Below are positions 28,118 to 40,310 of a stretch of DNA of 64,000 nt, in pieces. Each line of letters opens with the position of its first letter. Positions within the stretch are counted from its first letter, which is position 1. Origin of the DNA: Desulfobulbaceae bacterium (GTDB taxonomy: Bacteria > Desulfobacterota > Desulfobulbia > Desulfobulbales > Desulfurivibrionaceae); the NCBI GenBank assembly GCA_004332195.1, contig SJBG01000001.1, forward strand, positions 1-64,000. The letters are read 5' to 3'. The notes beneath the pieces are model-generated. The model made no database searches and had not been told where the DNA came from. It saw only the letters and a program-made list of their open reading frames with translations. The position numbers and the translations under genes were made by a program.

Positions 28118-31100
28118 TCACCCTTCAATGACGTAGCGCGCTACTCCAGTGCCGGCCGGAATGAGTCGACCCATAATGACGTTCTCCTTCAGGCCGCTCA
28201 ACCGATCGGTTTTGCCGGCCATGGCAGCATTAGTCAAGACCTTGGTGGTTTCCTGGAACGAGGCCGCCGAAATAAAGCTGTCGGTAGAAAGCGAGGCCTT
28301 GGTCACTCCAAGCAGTATCGGTTCGGCTGTGGCCGGATGGGATCCTTCGCTCAACAGCTTTTCGTTTTCCTCGTTAAAACGCCACCACTCTACATGTTCC
28401 CCCAGGATGAAAGTGGAATCCCCAACGTTGGTGATATGAGCTCGGCGCAACATCTGGCGGACTATAACCTCGATGTGCTTGTCGTTAATTTTAACCCCTT
28501 GAAGTCGGTAAACTTCCTGGACCTCGTTGACCAGAAAACGGGCCAACTCCTTGATTCCCATTACTCGCAGGATATCGTTGGGATCGGGAGAACCATCCAT
28601 CAAAGATTCACCCGATTTCACATAATCTCCTTCATGAACGAGTACATGTTTACCTTTGGGAATCAGGTACTCCTTAGGTTCGCCCACTTCCGGGGTAATC
28701 ACTACCCGCTTTTTACCCTTGAGATCCTTGCCAAAGCTGACCTGACCATCAATTTCGCTGATCACCGCGTACTCTTTAGGTTTGCGGACCTCAAAAAGTT
28801 CGGCTACTCGCGGCAGACCACCGGTGATATCCTTGGTCTTGGTGGTTTCCCGGGGAATCCTGCCCAAGATCGCGCCGGGCAAAATCTGATCTCCTTCCTT
28901 CACCCTGATAATCGCCCCCACTGGCAGCGAGTAACGCGCTGGAGATCCGGTTTTGGGCAAATTGGCGGTCTTGCCGCTTTCGTCCTTGAGGCTGATCCGG
29001 GGATTGTATTGCCCGGCTCGAGACTGAACGACAACCGAGCTCGACTTGCCGGTGACCGGATCCACCCGATCCTGCATGGTGACTCCCTCAATGATATCTC
29101 CAAGCTTGACCTTACCGGCGATTTCATTAACGATGGGGATAGTGTAAGGATCCCAGTCGGCAATCAAAGTGTCGGCTTCAACCTCGTCCCCCTCTTCGAT
29201 ATAAAGCTGGGCTCCGTAGTTAATGCGATAACGCTCTCGCTCCCGCTCCTTGACTCCCAGTATTGAAATCTCGCCATTACGAGTCATCACCACCTGATGA
29301 CCGGCGGAGTTACGAACGGTATGCAGGTTGATAAACTTGATGGTTCCGCCATGTCGACTGCGAACCTCGGCTTGTTCGACCGACCGACTGACCGTCCCGC
29401 CGATATGGAAAGTTCGCATGGTCAACTGAGTTCCCGGCTCGCCGATGGACTGGGCGGCAATAATGCCCACCGCCTCACCGATATTAACCATGTGGCCTCG
29501 GCCAAGATCACGACCATAGCAAAGACTACAAACCCCATGCCGGGACTTACAGGTCAGCACCGAACGAATTTGAACTCGATCTATACCGGCCTCGTCAACA
29601 ATGACCACCTTGTCCTCGGTGATTTCCGCATTGGCTTCCACCAAGACCTCGCCGCTGTACGGATCAACGATATCGTCCAAGGCCACCCGACCTAAAATCC
29701 GTTCACCCACCGGTTGGATCACCTCACCGCCTTCGACCAGGGCTTCGATGACAATCCCGTCCAGGGCTTCGCAATCACGTTCGGTAATCGTCGCATCTTG
29801 GGCCACATCCACCAGGCGGCGCGTGAGATAACCGGAATTGGCGGTTTTAAGGGCGGTGTCGGCCAGTCCCTTACGAGCCCCATGGGTTGACGTAAAGTAT
29901 TCCAGCACCGACAGGCCCTCGCGAAAGTTGGCCTTAATCGGAGTTTCAATTATTGCCCCCGAAGGTTTAGCCATCAAGCCACGCATTCCGGCCAACTGCT
30001 TGATCTGATCGCGGCTGCCCCGGGCTCCGGAATCGGCCATGATGAAAATCGAGTTAAAGCTGGGCTGCTCAACCAGCTTATTCGCACGATTCCGCAGGTA
30101 GTCAACCTTCATTTCATTCATCATGTCATTGGCCACCTGTTCGGTGGCCCTAGACCAAATATCAACGACCTTGTTGTATTTTTCCCCGGGGGTGATCAAG
30201 CCATCCCGGTACTGCTGATCAACATCGAGAACTTGGGCTTCGGACTTTTCCAGAACTTCGTCCTTGCTCACCGGGATCTTCATATCGTTGAGACAAATGG
30301 AAATCGCCGCCCGAGTGGAATGCTCATAACCCATGTCCTTCAGACGATCGGCTAAAATGACCGTAGCCTTGGTCCCGGCATGGCGATAGACGTAGTCGAT
30401 AAGCTTGGCCAGTTGCTTTTTGCCCAACACCTGGTTGACCAAAGAAAAAGGCAGACCGGGGGGCAACAGTTCGCCCACCAGCACCCGACCGGGGGTGGTG
30501 GCCACCAGTTCACCGTTAATGCGCACCTTGATTCGGGCCTGGAGATGGGCCTCACCAAAATCGTAGGCCAGACGAGCTTCCAGCGGCGAACTGAAACACT
30601 TATCTTCACCTTTGACCAAGAAACGCTCCCGGGTCATGTAGTAAAGACCAAGCACGATGTCTTGAGATGGGATAATGATCGGTTCACCATTAGCCGGGGA
30701 GAGAATGTTGTTGGTGGACATCATCAAAACCCGGGCTTCCATTTGGGCTTCCACAGTTAGCGGCACATGAACCGCCATCTGATCGCCATCAAAATCGGCG
30801 TTGAACGCAGCACAGACCAAAGGATGTAGCTGAATGGCTTTGCCCTCTACTAGAATCGGCTCAAAGGCTTGCATGCCAAGGCGATGAAGAGTGGGCGCCC
30901 GGTTAAGGATCACCGGATATTCATTGACAATCTCGTCAAGGACGTCCCAGACCTCTTTGGTCCCCTTCTCCACCATCTTTCGGGCGCTTTTGATAGTGAC
31001 TACCAGACCTTTAGCCTCGAGACGGTTGTAGATAAAGGGCTTAAACAGTTCCAAGGCCATTTTTTTGGGTATACCACACTGGTGCAAGCGTAAATTGGGT

Positions 31101-32173
31101 CCAACCACAATGACGCTGCGACCGGAATAATCAACCCGCTTGCCCAGCAGGTTCTGGCGGAAACGCCCCTGCTTGCCCTTGAGCATATCGGAAAGCGATT
31201 TCAGGGGCCGTTTGTTGGGTCCGGTGATTACCTTACCCCGGCGACCGTTATCAAAAAGGACATCCACCGCTTCCTGCAGCATCCGTTTTTCGTTACGAGT
31301 GATGATCTCCGGGGCATCAAGCTCCAACAGCCTTTTTAAACGATTGTTACGATTGATTACCCGACGATAGAGGTCGTTGAGATCTGAGGTGGCAAAGCGA
31401 CCGCCTTCTAACGGCACTAAAGGTCGAAGATCGGGAGGAAGTACTGGAATAACCTCAAGAATCATCCATTCCGGACGATTACCGGATTCCACAAAGGCCT
31501 CAATCACATTAAGGCGTTTGGCATACTTCTTACGCTTGGCCTCAGAGCCGGTTTCCCGCATTTCCCGGCGCAACTGCTGGGAAAGAGCAACAAGATCGAG
31601 GGCAGCCAGCATTTCCCGAATGGCCGTAGCCCCGATGCCGACCTCAAACTTGCCGGGGAAAGTTTCGCGGGCCTGGCGATACTCTTCCTCGCTGAGCAAG
31701 CTACCCTGAGGGATGGACTCCTCACTGGATCGAGAAACCACGTAGGAGTCAAAGTAAAGAACTTTTTCCAATTCTTTAAGGGTCATATCAAGCAGGTTGC
31801 CAATCTTGCTGGGCAAACTTTTAAGAAACCAGATATGAGCCACCGGAGCAGCCAACTGAATATGGCCCAGACGTTCCCGCCGAACCTTGGATTGAATGAC
31901 CTCGACCCCACATTTTTCGCAGACCACCCCACGATGTTTCATCCGCTTGTACTTGCCGCAATTACACTCGTAGTCTTTGACCGGGCCGAAAATTTTGGCA
32001 CAAAAAAGACCTTCACGCTCCGGCTTAAAGGTTCGATAGTTAATGGTTTCCGGCTTTTTAATTTCGCCATGCGACCAGGCCTTGATTTTCTCCGGAGAGG
32101 CAATGGCGACACGCACAGCTTCAAATTTAGTCGGAGACTTGGGTTTGGCGAAAAAGCTGAAAAGTTCTTCCAC
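28118..32173 (-). CDS. rpoC: RNA polymerase subunit beta'
   Basis: Beta' holds the catalytic magnesium. [12 protein letters not shown] (about residue 450) supplies the three aspartates. The N-terminal zinc ribbon ([20 protein letters not shown]) and the second cysteine set ([13 protein letters not shown]) are present. The track starts at a GTG near 32212, but a GTG at 32173 has AAAGGTG just upstream and gives the family-typical N-terminus [22 protein letters not shown] prefer it (about 1351 residues). The longer start would lie in the edge of a family C repeat. Confidence 0.96.
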   Translation of the reverse strand: MEELFSFFAKPKSPTKFEAVRVAIASPEKIKAWSHGEIKKPETINYRTFKPEREGLFCAKIFGPVKDYECNCGKYKRMKHRGVVCEKCGVEVIQSKVRRERLGHIQLAAPVAHIWFLKSLPSKIGNLLDMTLKELEKVLYFDSYVVSRSSEESIPQGSLLSEEEYRQARETFPGKFEVGIGATAIREMLAALDLVALSQQLRREMRETGSEAKRKKYAKRLNVIEAFVESGNRPEWMILEVIPVLPPDLRPLVPLEGGRFATSDLNDLYRRVINRNNRLKRLLELDAPEIITRNEKRMLQEAVDVLFDNGRRGKVITGPNKRPLKSLSDMLKGKQGRFRQNLLGKRVDYSGRSVIVVGPNLRLHQCGIPKKMALELFKPFIYNRLEAKGLVVTIKSARKMVEKGTKEVWDVLDEIVNEYPVILNRAPTLHRLGMQAFEPILVEGKAIQLHPLVCAAFNADFDGDQMAVHVPLTVEAQMEARVLMMSTNNILSPANGEPIIIPSQDIVLGLYYMTRERFLVKGEDKCFSSPLEARLAYDFGEAHLQARIKVRINGELVATTPGRVLVGELLPPGLPFSLVNQVLGKKQLAKLIDYVYRHAGTKATVILADRLKDMGYEHSTRAAISICLNDMKIPVSKDEVLEKSEAQVLDVDQQYRDGLITPGEKYNKVVDIWSRATEQVANDMMNEMKVDYLRNRANKLVEQPSFNSIFIMADSGARGSRDQIKQLAGMRGLMAKPSGAIIETPIKANFREGLSVLEYFTSTHGARKGLADTALKTANSGYLTRRLVDVAQDATITERDCEALDGIVIEALVEGGEVIQPVGERILGRVALDDIVDPYSGEVLVEANAEITEDKVVIVDEAGIDRVQIRSVLTCKSRHGVCSLCYGRDLGRGHMVNIGEAVGIIAAQSIGEPGTQLTMRTFHIGGTVSRSVEQAEVRSRHGGTIKFINLHTVRNSAGHQVVMTRNGEISILGVKERERERYRINYGAQLYIEEGDEVEADTLIADWDPYTIPIVNEIAGKVKLGDIIEGVTMQDRVDPVTGKSSSVVVQSRAGQYNPRISLKDESGKTANLPKTGSPARYSLPVGAIIRVKEGDQILPGAILGRIPRETTKTKDITGGLPRVAELFEVRKPKEYAVISEIDGQVSFGKDLKGKKRVVITPEVGEPKEYLIPKGKHVLVHEGDYVKSGESLMDGSPDPNDILRVMGIKELARFLVNEVQEVYRLQGVKINDKHIEVIVRQMLRRAHITNVGDSTFILGEHVEWWRFNEENEKLLSEGSHPATAEPILLGVTKASLSTDSFISAASFQETTKVLTNAAMAGKTDRLSGLKENVIMGRLIPAGTGVARYVIEG

Positions 32174-32207
32174 AGCAACACCTTTCTCTATAAATGGTGA
32201 ATAAAAG

Positions 32208-32355
32208 TTCACCAGGGCTATTCATTTAGCGAAATTCAGAACGGTAAAAGTTCACCACTGCCTCAGCTTCGTTTATTGGGGACTTCAAGCATAGTTTGAG
32301 TTTGCTATGTGAGAAGACCAAAATGGGCGAAGATAGGGCGCTGGTGAACTTTCAC
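32208..32355. repeat. Repeat family C, copy 2, between rpoC and rpoB
   Basis: A roughly 148 bp element starts TTCACCAGGGCTATTCATTTAGCGAAATTC and holds the palindromic core from GGTAAAAGTTCACC to GGTGAACTTTCAC. The far end adjoins the rpoB stop codon. It matches copies at 16578 and 57528 (CAGCTTCGTT and CCAAAATGGGCGAAGAT). rpoB and rpoC are usually separated by only a few dozen bases. Confidence 0.8.
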
Positions 32356-35300
32356 TACGATTTTTCCTTGTTCTGATTGGACTCAGCGTCAAGCAGCTCC
32401 ACGTCCAGACAAAGGCCCTGCAACTCCTTGACCAACACACTGAAGGATTCGGGCAGTCCCGCCTCCAGAAAATTATTGCCCTTGACAATCCGCTCGTACA
32501 TTCGGGTGCGACCGCCGACATCGTCGGATTTGACGGTGAGAAATTCCTGCAGGATATAAGCCGCACCATAAGCCTCCATCGCCCAGACCTCCATTTCCCC
32601 CAGTCTTTGGCCGCCAAACTGGGCTTTGCCGCCTAAGGGTTGCTGGGTGACCAGGGAATAGGGGCCGGTTGAACGGGCGTGGATCTTGTCATCGACCAAA
32701 TGGTGCAGTTTGAGCATATACATGATCCCTACGGTGACCTTGTTGTCGAATTTCTCGCCACTTAATCCATCGTAAAGGTCCACCTGGCCGACTTCGTCCA
32801 TCCCGGATTCCACCAGCAGTTGACTAATCTCCCCTTCTTGAGCGCCATCAAAAACCGGGGTGGCCATATGCAATCCGTCTCCCATTTTGCCGGCTAAATC
32901 CAGGAGATCAACGTCGCTTAAGCCCTTGGTAAATTGCGCGTATTCCTCTTTTGAGTATACGGCGGCCAATTTTTTCTTCACCGCCGCCAGATCCCGGGCG
33001 GCGGCGAGTTTGCTGATCTGCTCACCAAGTTTTTTGGCGGCTAGACCCAAATGGATTTCCAACAACTGACCGACATTCATCCGCGAGGGCACCCCCAGTG
33101 GGTTCAAAACGATGTCAACCGGAGTCCCGTCGGCGAAATAAGGCATATCCTCTTCCGGCAGGATTCGGGAAACCACACCCTTGTTACCGTGCCGACCCGC
33201 CATCTTATCCCCCACCGACAACTTGCGTTTGATGGCGACATAAACTTTGACCATCCGAATCACTCCCGGCGACAGATCATCACCCTTCTGCAAGCGAGAA
33301 ATCTGAGTTTCGTAGCGATTGCGGACCATTTTGAGCTGACTATCGTGACGATTAAACAGAAGTTTGATCTCACCTTCCAGTTGGTCCCGCCCAGCATAAT
33401 CAAGTTTTTTGATCTCAGATGGGGTCAGTTTTTCCAAAATAGCACGGGTAATCTTCTTGCCCTTGGCCAACAGCTCGCCCTTCTTGTCTTTGACTGAACT
33501 CTTAACCACCTTGCCTTCAAGCAAATCGGCCAAGCTGTTGCCCACACTTTTGGCCAGAAGCGCCAATTCATCGGCGAGATCATGCTCCAAGGCTTTAGTC
33601 TCAGCTTCCTCAATCGCCAAAGCCCGCTCATCCTTCTCCACCCCCTTGCGAGAGAAGACCCGGGCATCGACCACCACCCCTTCAACTCCTGGCGGCACTC
33701 GCAGCGAGGTGTCTTTGACATCTCCAGCTTTCTCGCCAAAAATGGCTCGCAGCAGTTTTTCCTCCGGCGAAAGCTGAGTTTCTCCCTTGGGGGTGATCTT
33801 ACCCACTAAAATATCGCCAGTCTTGATTTCCGCCCCGCTTCTGATGATGCCTGCCTCATCAAGGTTGCGCAGCGCCTCTTCACTGACGTTGGGAATATCC
33901 CTGGTAATCTCTTCCTTCCCCAACTTGGTGTCCCGAGCCAAGGTTTCAAACACCTCAATATGGAGCGAGGTGTAGGTATCCCGCTTGAGCAAACGCTCGC
34001 TCACCAGAATCGAATCTTCGTAGTTGTAACCCCGCCAAGGCATAAAAGCAACGGTGACGTTCTTACCCACCGCCAACTCCCCTTGATCACAGGCCGGGCC
34101 ATCGGCCAGAATATCGCCCTGCTTAACCCGAACTCCGGGATCGACCAGGGGGCGCTGAGTAAAACAGGTATTCTGATTGGATTTCTTATATTTTTCCAAT
34201 CGATAAATACCGATCCCGGTGGTAAAATCGTCGGTTCCAGGCTGATCATAGCGCACAACAATCCTTTTGCCATCGACCGCCTCAACCAACCCGTCGCCAC
34301 CGGCCAACAAACAGACGCCGGAATCCTTACCCACCGAACTTTCCAACCCAGTGCCAATTAACGGGGCGGAAGAGCGTAGCAAGGGGACTCCCTGACGCTG
34401 CATGTTGGAACCCATCAGGGCCCGGTTGGCATCATCGTTTTCAAGAAAAGGAACCAGGGAGGCGGCCACACTGACCAGTTGACCAGGAGAGACATCCACG
34501 TTGGTCACCGTATCAGCGCCGCTAATCATAACCTCGCCCTGGTGCCGGACCACCAAAGGGCCGGTCATCAGTTTTCGGTCTTTTCCCGTTGCGCTTTTGG
34601 CCGGGGCAATTACCCTGTCCTCTTCGTCAAGGGCGGTCATGTAAACTATTTTATCGCTGATCTTACGATTTTCAACATTGCGGTAGGGTGTTTCAATAAA
34701 GCCAAATTCGTTGACCCGAGCATAAGACGCTAAGGAAACAATCAAACCGATGTTGGAACCTTCCGGGGTTTCCACCGGACAAATGCGGCCGTAATGAGTA
34801 GGATGCACATCGCGGACCTCAAATCCGGCCCGCTCCCGGGAAAGCCCTCCCGGACCCAAAGCCGAAAGCCGCCGTTTGTGAGTAACCTCGGAAAGCGGAT
34901 TAGTTTGATCCATGAATTGGGAAAGTTGGCTGCTGCCGAAGAACTCCTTGATCGCGGCGGTAATCGGCTTGGGATTGATCAAATCGTGAGGCATCATGGT
35001 TTCAGCTTCCTGCAGATTCATCCGCTCCCTGATCGCCCGCTCCATTCGCACCAGTCCCATCCGATACTGGTTTTCCACCAGCTCACCCACAGTCCGCACT
35101 CGGCGATTGCCCAAGTGGTCGATGTCATCAATGGGGCCCTGGGCGTCTTTAAGGCTAATCAAAAGGCGAACCGCTTCCATGATGTCTTCAGCAGTTAGGG
35201 TGCGGACGCTGATTTCGGTGTTTAAGCCCAATCGGGCGTTGATCTTGTAGCGACCCACCACCGAAAGATCATAAAGCGCGGGATTAAAAAAGAGATTATC

Positions 35301-36467
35301 AAAAAAGTTTTTCGCCATCTCGATAGTCGGGGGACTGCTGGGCCGCAGACGTCGATAAATTTCAATCAGGGCATCTTCCTGGCTTTCTATACGATCCAGT
35401 ATCAAGGTTTTACGGAGAGAATCAGAAGCCTTGACCCCATCAATGAGCAACAACTCAAAGTTTCGTACTTGAGCGGCCACGATCTCCTCGATGAGGCTTG
35501 CGGTCAACTCGGTATTAGCCGGGATCATGACCTCGCCGGTTCCGGGGTTGACAATGGAGGTCGCGGTAATTCTGGTCTCCAGGTCATCGGTCGTAATCGT
35601 CAAAGTATCAACGCCGGCTGCCATAATTTTCTGGGCCAGAGCCTTGTTGACCTTACGCCCCTTGCGCGCCAAAATCTCGCCATTTTCGGGGTTGATAAGA
35701 TCATGAGGCAGTCGTTGACCAACCATAGTAACTGGATCAAAACTCAACTTAAACGTCTCCCGAGTGACGCTAACTCGTTCGACCTGGTAGAAGTAGTCCA
35801 GCAGCTCGATAACGCTGTATCCCAAAGCTCTGAGCAAGGTAGTTACTGGAAATTTGCGGCGACGATCAATACGCACGTACAGAACATCCTTGGCATCAAA
35901 CTCAAGGTCAATCCAAGAGCCACGAACGGGAATAATTCGCGCTGAGTAAAGAAGTTTGCCGCCGACATGGGTTTTGCCACTATCATGGCTGTAAAAAAGC
36001 CCGGGTGAACGCTGGAGCTGACTGACGATAACTCGTTCGATGCCGTTGATTACAAACACCCCGGCCTTGGTCATCAAGGGAATGTTGCCAAGGTAAACCG
36101 ACTGCTCCTTGATGTCACGAATGCTCTGGGTCCCACTGGTTGAGTCGATATCGTAGGTGACAAGGCGTACCGTTATCTTGATTGGTGCCTCAAAACTCAT
36201 CCCCCGATGAATGCATTCCTCAACCGTGTATTTGGGTTCTCCAAAGGTATAGCCGACAAACTCCAGAGAACCGGCCCCTTTGAAATCGTTGATCGGAAAA
36301 ATGCTCTTGAAAACTCCCTGCAAACCTTCATCAAGGCGTTGCCCCGGCGGAGTCCCCTTCTGCAGAAACTTTTCATAAGAGCGGCTCTGCATTTCAATTA
36401 GATGGGGCTTTTCAACAATCTCCTTAATTTTAGCAAAACTCTTGCGGAGTCGTCTGATCGTCTGCAT
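32355..36467 (-). CDS. rpoB: RNA polymerase subunit beta
   Basis: Beta forms one side of the RNA polymerase cleft and the rifampicin pocket. The 1370-residue protein opens with a typical [22 protein letters not shown]. The rifampicin region reads [33 protein letters not shown], with wild-type residues at the common resistance positions. [17 protein letters not shown] and [24 protein letters not shown] are present. It is preceded by an attenuator-like hairpin after rplL. Confidence 0.97.
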   Translation of the reverse strand: MQTIRRLRKSFAKIKEIVEKPHLIEMQSRSYEKFLQKGTPPGQRLDEGLQGVFKSIFPINDFKGAGSLEFVGYTFGEPKYTVEECIHRGMSFEAPIKITVRLVTYDIDSTSGTQSIRDIKEQSVYLGNIPLMTKAGVFVINGIERVIVSQLQRSPGLFYSHDSGKTHVGGKLLYSARIIPVRGSWIDLEFDAKDVLYVRIDRRRKFPVTTLLRALGYSVIELLDYFYQVERVSVTRETFKLSFDPVTMVGQRLPHDLINPENGEILARKGRKVNKALAQKIMAAGVDTLTITTDDLETRITATSIVNPGTGEVMIPANTELTASLIEEIVAAQVRNFELLLIDGVKASDSLRKTLILDRIESQEDALIEIYRRLRPSSPPTIEMAKNFFDNLFFNPALYDLSVVGRYKINARLGLNTEISVRTLTAEDIMEAVRLLISLKDAQGPIDDIDHLGNRRVRTVGELVENQYRMGLVRMERAIRERMNLQEAETMMPHDLINPKPITAAIKEFFGSSQLSQFMDQTNPLSEVTHKRRLSALGPGGLSRERAGFEVRDVHPTHYGRICPVETPEGSNIGLIVSLASYARVNEFGFIETPYRNVENRKISDKIVYMTALDEEDRVIAPAKSATGKDRKLMTGPLVVRHQGEVMISGADTVTNVDVSPGQLVSVAASLVPFLENDDANRALMGSNMQRQGVPLLRSSAPLIGTGLESSVGKDSGVCLLAGGDGLVEAVDGKRIVVRYDQPGTDDFTTGIGIYRLEKYKKSNQNTCFTQRPLVDPGVRVKQGDILADGPACDQGELAVGKNVTVAFMPWRGYNYEDSILVSERLLKRDTYTSLHIEVFETLARDTKLGKEEITRDIPNVSEEALRNLDEAGIIRSGAEIKTGDILVGKITPKGETQLSPEEKLLRAIFGEKAGDVKDTSLRVPPGVEGVVVDARVFSRKGVEKDERALAIEEAETKALEHDLADELALLAKSVGNSLADLLEGKVVKSSVKDKKGELLAKGKKITRAILEKLTPSEIKKLDYAGRDQLEGEIKLLFNRHDSQLKMVRNRYETQISRLQKGDDLSPGVIRMVKVYVAIKRKLSVGDKMAGRHGNKGVVSRILPEEDMPYFADGTPVDIVLNPLGVPSRMNVGQLLEIHLGLAAKKLGEQISKLAAARDLAAVKKKLAAVYSKEEYAQFTKGLSDVDLLDLAGKMGDGLHMATPVFDGAQEGEISQLLVESGMDEVGQVDLYDGLSGEKFDNKVTVGIMYMLKLHHLVDDKIHARSTGPYSLVTQQPLGGKAQFGGQRLGEMEVWAMEAYGAAYILQEFLTVKSDDVGGRTRMYERIVKGNNFLEAGLPESFSVLVKELQGLCLDVELLDAESNQNKEKS

Positions 36468-36545
36468 TCAACAGTACCCTCGTCGGTTATCGGAAAAATC
36501 AGGGCTAAAAAAGTGTTGGGAGTTAGTCCCACCCCGAAAAATAAA

Positions 36546-36596
36546 TAAAAAACGCAACAACGCCACCGGGCAAAGCACCCCGCAACGCTGCTGCTG
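36546..36596 (-). terminator. Attenuator hairpin between rplL and rpoB
   Basis: On the minus strand GCAGCAGCG and CGTTGTTGC pair with two G-U wobbles around a GC-rich stem top and are followed directly by GTTTTTTATTT, a canonical intrinsic terminator. In E. coli a partial terminator at this same place lowers rpoBC expression relative to rplJL; the same role is inferred here. Confidence 0.65.
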
Positions 36597-36639
36597 ATTT
36601 GGGCCAGCTCAGTCCGATGTTACAGGCAAAAAGAAAAAA

Positions 36640-37020
36640 CTACTTGATTTCTACGGTGCCGCCGGCGGCTTCAATTTTACCCTTGATCTCCTCGGCTTCA
36701 GCTCTGGAAATTCCTTCTTTAATCGGCTTGGGAGCTCCTTCCACCAAATCTTTGGCCTCCTTCAGGCCCAGCGAGGTGATGGCTCGGACCTCCTTGATCA
36801 CCCCAATTTTCTTGTCGCCAATAGCGGTAAGGATTGCATCAAATTCGGTTTTCTCCTCAGCCGGCGCGGCGGTGTCCGCGACCGCGCCGGCCACGGCAAC
36901 CGCCACCGGGGCGGCCGCGGACACCCCAAACTTATCTTCAAGTTCTTTGATCAGCTCAGAAAGCTCAAGCACGCTCATATTGGAAATAAAATCGACAACA
37001 TCTTGTTTGGTCACGGCCAT
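36640..37020 (-). CDS. rplL: 50S ribosomal protein bL12
   Basis: bL12 forms the stalk dimers that recruit GTPase factors. The 126-residue protein has the N-terminal dimerisation helices, an Ala/Val-rich hinge ([21 protein letters not shown]) and the conserved C-terminal domain [34 protein letters not shown]. It follows rplJ by 42 bases. Confidence 0.97.
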   Translation of the reverse strand: MAVTKQDVVDFISNMSVLELSELIKELEDKFGVSAAAPVAVAVAGAVADTAAPAEEKTEFDAILTAIGDKKIGVIKEVRAITSLGLKEAKDLVEGAPKPIKEGISRAEAEEIKGKIEAAGGTVEIK

Positions 37021-37062
37021 GGTAATACTCCTCTTAAAATATCGTAAATGACGAAATAGTTG

Positions 37063-37587
37063 TTAGTTGTTCTGCTCTTTCTGGTTTTTGATGGCCTGCA
37101 GCAGATAAACGGCCTTCTGCGGCACCCCGCCCAGTACCCGGACAAAGCTGGCGGGAACCGCCTGCATCAAGCCCAGCAACTGGGCCCGCAGCTCATTGAT
37201 TCCCGGTAGCCTGGACAGCGCGTTCAGATCGTCGACGCTAAGCAGCTTGCCAGCCAGAACCGCCGATTTAATCACCAGATTGGGGTTGTCCTCGGCAAAC
37301 TTAATCAGCACCTTGGCCGGAGCCACAGGATCATCAGCCGACAGGGTAAGAGCGGTGTTGCCCCGCAGTTGGGCGTTTAATGGCTCAAACGGCGTATCCT
37401 GAATCGCCCGACGCAACAAGGTGTTCTTGGCGACCTTGAGCTCGGATGAACTAACCTTTAACTCGCGGCGCAGCTCCTGCAACGAACCGACGGTTAACCC
37501 ACGATAGTCGGAAAGCACCGCCAGTTTAGCGTTGGTAAACTTGGCGCTTAGTTCCCGCACCAACTCTGCTTTCTCCTCTCTTTTCAA
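37063..37587 (-). CDS. rplJ: 50S ribosomal protein uL10
   Basis: uL10 anchors bL12 dimers at the stalk base. The 174-residue protein includes KREEKAELVRELSAKFTNAKLAVLSDYRGLTVGSLQELRREL and the C-terminal helix that binds bL12. Its long 5' leader carries the L10-binding structure, so autogenous control is likely. Confidence 0.96.
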   Translation of the reverse strand: MKREEKAELVRELSAKFTNAKLAVLSDYRGLTVGSLQELRRELKVSSSELKVAKNTLLRRAIQDTPFEPLNAQLRGNTALTLSADDPVAPAKVLIKFAEDNPNLVIKSAVLAGKLLSVDDLNALSRLPGINELRAQLLGLMQAVPASFVRVLGGVPQKAVYLLQAIKNQKEQNN

Positions 37588-37701
37588 ATTCTCAACCTCC
37601 TTTGTTTCGTGCGACGGTTATTGGCCAAAAACAGTCGAGATCGAAATTAACAGACAAGAGGAACAAATCACGGTTACGCTGTGATTTGCCTATTTTATTG
37701 T

Positions 37702-37785
37702 CCATCTCGGCAGGCCGCTCCATTTAAAAGAACGCTTAAATCTTTCCGACACCTGCGGTCTTCGACGACCGAACTGCTCACTCGT
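37702..37785 (-). promoter_or_regulatory. L10 leader (autogenous control element of rplJL)
   Basis: On the minus strand the 327-base rplA-rplJ spacer holds TCGAAGACCGCAGGTGTCGG and, after about 30 bases, GCGGCCTGCCGAGATGG. CCGCAGGTG and CCTGCCGAG are the hallmark of the ribosomal protein L10 leader, where the L10-L12 complex binds. A further hairpin AAATCAC/GTGATTT lies closer to rplJ. Upstream of the leader is GTGCCCCAGGGCTATTAAATTTAGCGAACTTC, similar to the outer part of repeat family C. Confidence 0.7.
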
Positions 37786-37914
37786 CTCTGAAGTTCGCTA
37801 AATTTAATAGCCCTGGGGCACTCCTGGGGAACTATTGCGCTCACTCTCATGCTTACCCCCCAACAATGAGGGGTTTTCAAACTTCCTTCGGCTAAAGAAA
37901 AAACTCTTGGCAGC

Positions 37915-38622
37915 TTAAGCAACCGCGCGCTTACGCACGACGATGGGATCAAGTTTGAAGCTTGGCCCCATGGTGGTCGAGATGCTAACCCCTCGAAGAT
38001 AAACCCCTTTGCTGGATGCGGGTTTAAGCTGCCCAATCTTGTCGATGAAGGCCATTATGTTGGCCTGCAACTTTTCAGGACCAAAAGAGGACTTGCCCAC
38101 CATGGCCTGGAGAACTCCGGCCTTATCGACCTTGAAGTCGATTTTGCCGACCTTCATCTCCTTGACCACCCGAACAACGTCAAAGGTCACCGTACCCAGC
38201 TTAGCGTTAGGCATCAGGTTGCGTGGCCCCAAAATCCGGCCAATTTTACCCACCAATCCCATCAGATCAGGGGTGGCAACGGTTTTGTCAAACTCCAGCC
38301 AGCCGCCTTGAATCTTGGTAATATATTCGTCAGCTCCGGCATAATCAGCGCCCGCGTCAAGAGCCTCCCGGGCCTTGTCACCTTTGGCGAAAACCATAAT
38401 TCTGGCGGTTTTTCCCGTACCATGGGGCAACACCATGCTGCTGCGCACCATCTGGTCGGCGTGCCTGGGGTCAACCCCGAGGCGCAGAGCGACGTCAACC
38501 GACTCATCAAACTTGGCGTATCCGGCCCTAAGCATAAGTTCAAGAGCTTCATTAAGGGGATACAGCTTCGCGCTTTCAACTAGTTCCAAACTTTTCTTAT
38601 ACTTCTTACCACGACAAGCCAT
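37915..38622 (-). CDS. rplA: 50S ribosomal protein uL1
   Basis: uL1 forms the mobile stalk near the E site. The 235-residue protein includes FDESVDVALRLGVDPRHADQMVRSSMVLPHGTGK and GVYLRGVSISTTMGPSFKLDP. It follows rplK by 63 bases and precedes the L10 leader. In E. coli uL1 represses rplKA; no separate test of that was possible here. Confidence 0.97.
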   Translation of the reverse strand: MACRGKKYKKSLELVESAKLYPLNEALELMLRAGYAKFDESVDVALRLGVDPRHADQMVRSSMVLPHGTGKTARIMVFAKGDKAREALDAGADYAGADEYITKIQGGWLEFDKTVATPDLMGLVGKIGRILGPRNLMPNAKLGTVTFDVVRVVKEMKVGKIDFKVDKAGVLQAMVGKSSFGPEKLQANIMAFIDKIGQLKPASSKGVYLRGVSISTTMGPSFKLDPIVVRKRAVA

Positions 38623-38685
38623 GACTTTACTCCATTGTAATCAGGGACTTTAGGCGGCCCTTTATAAATAAAGTGCGCAAAAGAG

Positions 38686-39111
38686 TTAATCAACTACGGT
38701 GATTCCACAACTTCTGGCCGTACCTTCAACGGTAGCCATAGCCTGGGCTATATCGAAACAGTTGAGGTCCGGCATCTTCTTTTCGGCAATTTGCTTGATC
38801 TGATCGCGGCCAATCTTGGCAACCCGTTCTTTTTTGGGGTGACTGGAACCTTTTTTGAGGCTCAACGCTTTAAACAGGAGGGTTGAGACGGGAGGGGTCT
38901 TGGTGACGAAGGTAAATGATTTGTCAGTAAAAACGGTAATCACCACCGGAATAACGCTATCCCCTTCAGCTTGAGTTCTGACATTAAACGCCTTGCAAAA
39001 CTCCATAATATTTACCCCGCGCTGCCCAAGGGCCGGCCCCACTGGAGGGGCGGGATTAGCCTTACCCGCGGGAATCTGCAACTTTATGTATCCCTGTATT
39101 TTTTTGGCCAT
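38686..39111 (-). CDS. rplK: 50S ribosomal protein uL11
   Basis: uL11 sits at the GTPase-associated centre. The preferred start at 39111 gives 141 residues beginning [35 protein letters not shown], with the proline-rich switch region intact. The track starts nine codons earlier without family support. Confidence 0.96.
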   Translation of the reverse strand: MAKKIQGYIKLQIPAGKANPAPPVGPALGQRGVNIMEFCKAFNVRTQAEGDSVIPVVITVFTDKSFTFVTKTPPVSTLLFKALSLKKGSSHPKKERVAKIGRDQIKQIAEKKMPDLNCFDIAQAMATVEGTARSCGITVVD

Positions 39112-39296
39112 GATGATACACTCCTTGCCCACACACATGATGTGGTTTTACGGTTGTTGGGTCTCAGCGCCCTGCCATACGTTCGGGCCGTTCGAGCTCC
39201 CCTGAAACAAAAAACAGTTCACAAAAATATCAAACAAACAGGAACAGAACAGTTGATATCCAAGGCCAAGATTCGACCAACAAATTACCGCTTGGC

Positions 39297-39827
39297 TTAT
39301 CCTTTGCTGACCTGAACAAACTCTAGCTCAACCGGGGTCTCGCGGCCAAAGATGGAAACCAGGACCCGGATCCGGCCTTTTTCGGGAAAAACCTCGTCAA
39401 CCACTCCCTGGAAATTGGCAAAGGGGCCATCAATTACCCTGACCTGATCACCATTTTCAAAGGAAATCTTGGGCCTGGGCTTGAGGGCCCCGTCCTTGAT
39501 GCGGTCGATTATTTTCATCGCTTCGGCATCGTCCAGGGGGACTGGGTTAAGGTCGTTACCGACAAAACCAGTTACTTTGGCAGTGCCACGGACCGTATGC
39601 CACGATTCCTGATTAAGCTCGATCTGGAGCAAAATGTAGCCGGGGAAAAGCTTGCGGAAGGAGGTTTTCTTGACCCCTTTGACCATCTCAACGACCTGTT
39701 CGGTGGGGACCAGAATTTCACCAAACAGCTCTTGCTGGCCGGCATTTTTTAGCCGCTCCTGCAGCGCGGCTTTAACCTGTTCCTCAGACCCCGAGTAAGT
39801 TTGTAACATGTACCAACGTTGTGCCAT
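39297..39827 (-). CDS. nusG: Transcription antitermination factor NusG
   Basis: NusG binds RNA polymerase through its NGN domain and ribosomal uS10 or Rho through its KOW domain. The 176-residue protein begins MAQRWYMLQTYSGSEEQVKAALQERL and ends with the KOW motif FENGDQVRVIDGPFANFQGVVDEVFPEKGRIRVLVSIFGRETPVELEFVQV. It lies 28 bases after secE. Confidence 0.97.
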   Translation of the reverse strand: MAQRWYMLQTYSGSEEQVKAALQERLKNAGQQELFGEILVPTEQVVEMVKGVKKTSFRKLFPGYILLQIELNQESWHTVRGTAKVTGFVGNDLNPVPLDDAEAMKIIDRIKDGALKPRPKISFENGDQVRVIDGPFANFQGVVDEVFPEKGRIRVLVSIFGRETPVELEFVQVSKG

Positions 39828-39855
39828 TTAAGTCCTCAGATCTTTGTAGCTCCGC

Positions 39856-40107
39856 TCAGCGCAGAATAGCCCCGACAAGTGACCCCAGTACCCAATCAAC
39901 GGCGCCGAGATAAATAGCGATCAAGATCACTAGGGCCGTCACCACTGCGGTTGACATTATCGCCTGCTTTTTGCCCGGCCAAACCACTTTGCCGAACTCA
40001 TGCCGAACTTCGGCGGCAAATTGCCTGATCCGGGATAGATTTGCAATCAATCCCCGGCTTTGCTCTTCCGGCTGTTTATCCTTACTATGTCCGACCTTTA
40101 CCGCCAT
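39856..40107 (-). CDS. secE: Protein translocase subunit SecE
   Basis: SecE stabilises SecY. The protein has a hydrophilic N-terminus, the conserved amphipathic RQFAAEVRHEFGKVVWPGKKQ and a single membrane helix (AIMSTAVVTALVILIAIYLGAVDWV). I prefer the ATG at 40107 (83 residues); the track start at 40131 and an ATG close to AGAGGA are alternatives. It follows tRNA-Trp, as in many bacteria. Confidence 0.93.
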   Translation of the reverse strand: MAVKVGHSKDKQPEEQSRGLIANLSRIRQFAAEVRHEFGKVVWPGKKQAIMSTAVVTALVILIAIYLGAVDWVLGSLVGAILR

Positions 40108-40226
40108 GGCTACAATCATTCCTCTGAACACAGCGCCCTATGCGGGCAATTCTCAAGAGACGAACGTCCAATGTTCGACGTTTACCTTTTTATTAACAGC
40201 TTTTTCAGCAAATCAACTGATCAGTT

Positions 40227-40302
40227 TGGCAGGCCAGGAGGGACTCGAACCCCCAGCCCTCGGATTTGGAGTCCGACGCTCTACCATTAGAGCTACTGGC
40301 CT
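40227..40302 (-). tRNA. tRNA-Trp(CCA)
   Basis: A 76-base cloverleaf with acceptor AGGCCAG/CTGGCCT, D arm GCTC/GAGC, anticodon loop CTCCAAA, TTCGAGT loop and an encoded 3' CCA. It lies between rpmG and secE, the usual place for trnW in this gene order. Confidence 0.96.
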
Positions 40303-40310
40303 ACAGGACG

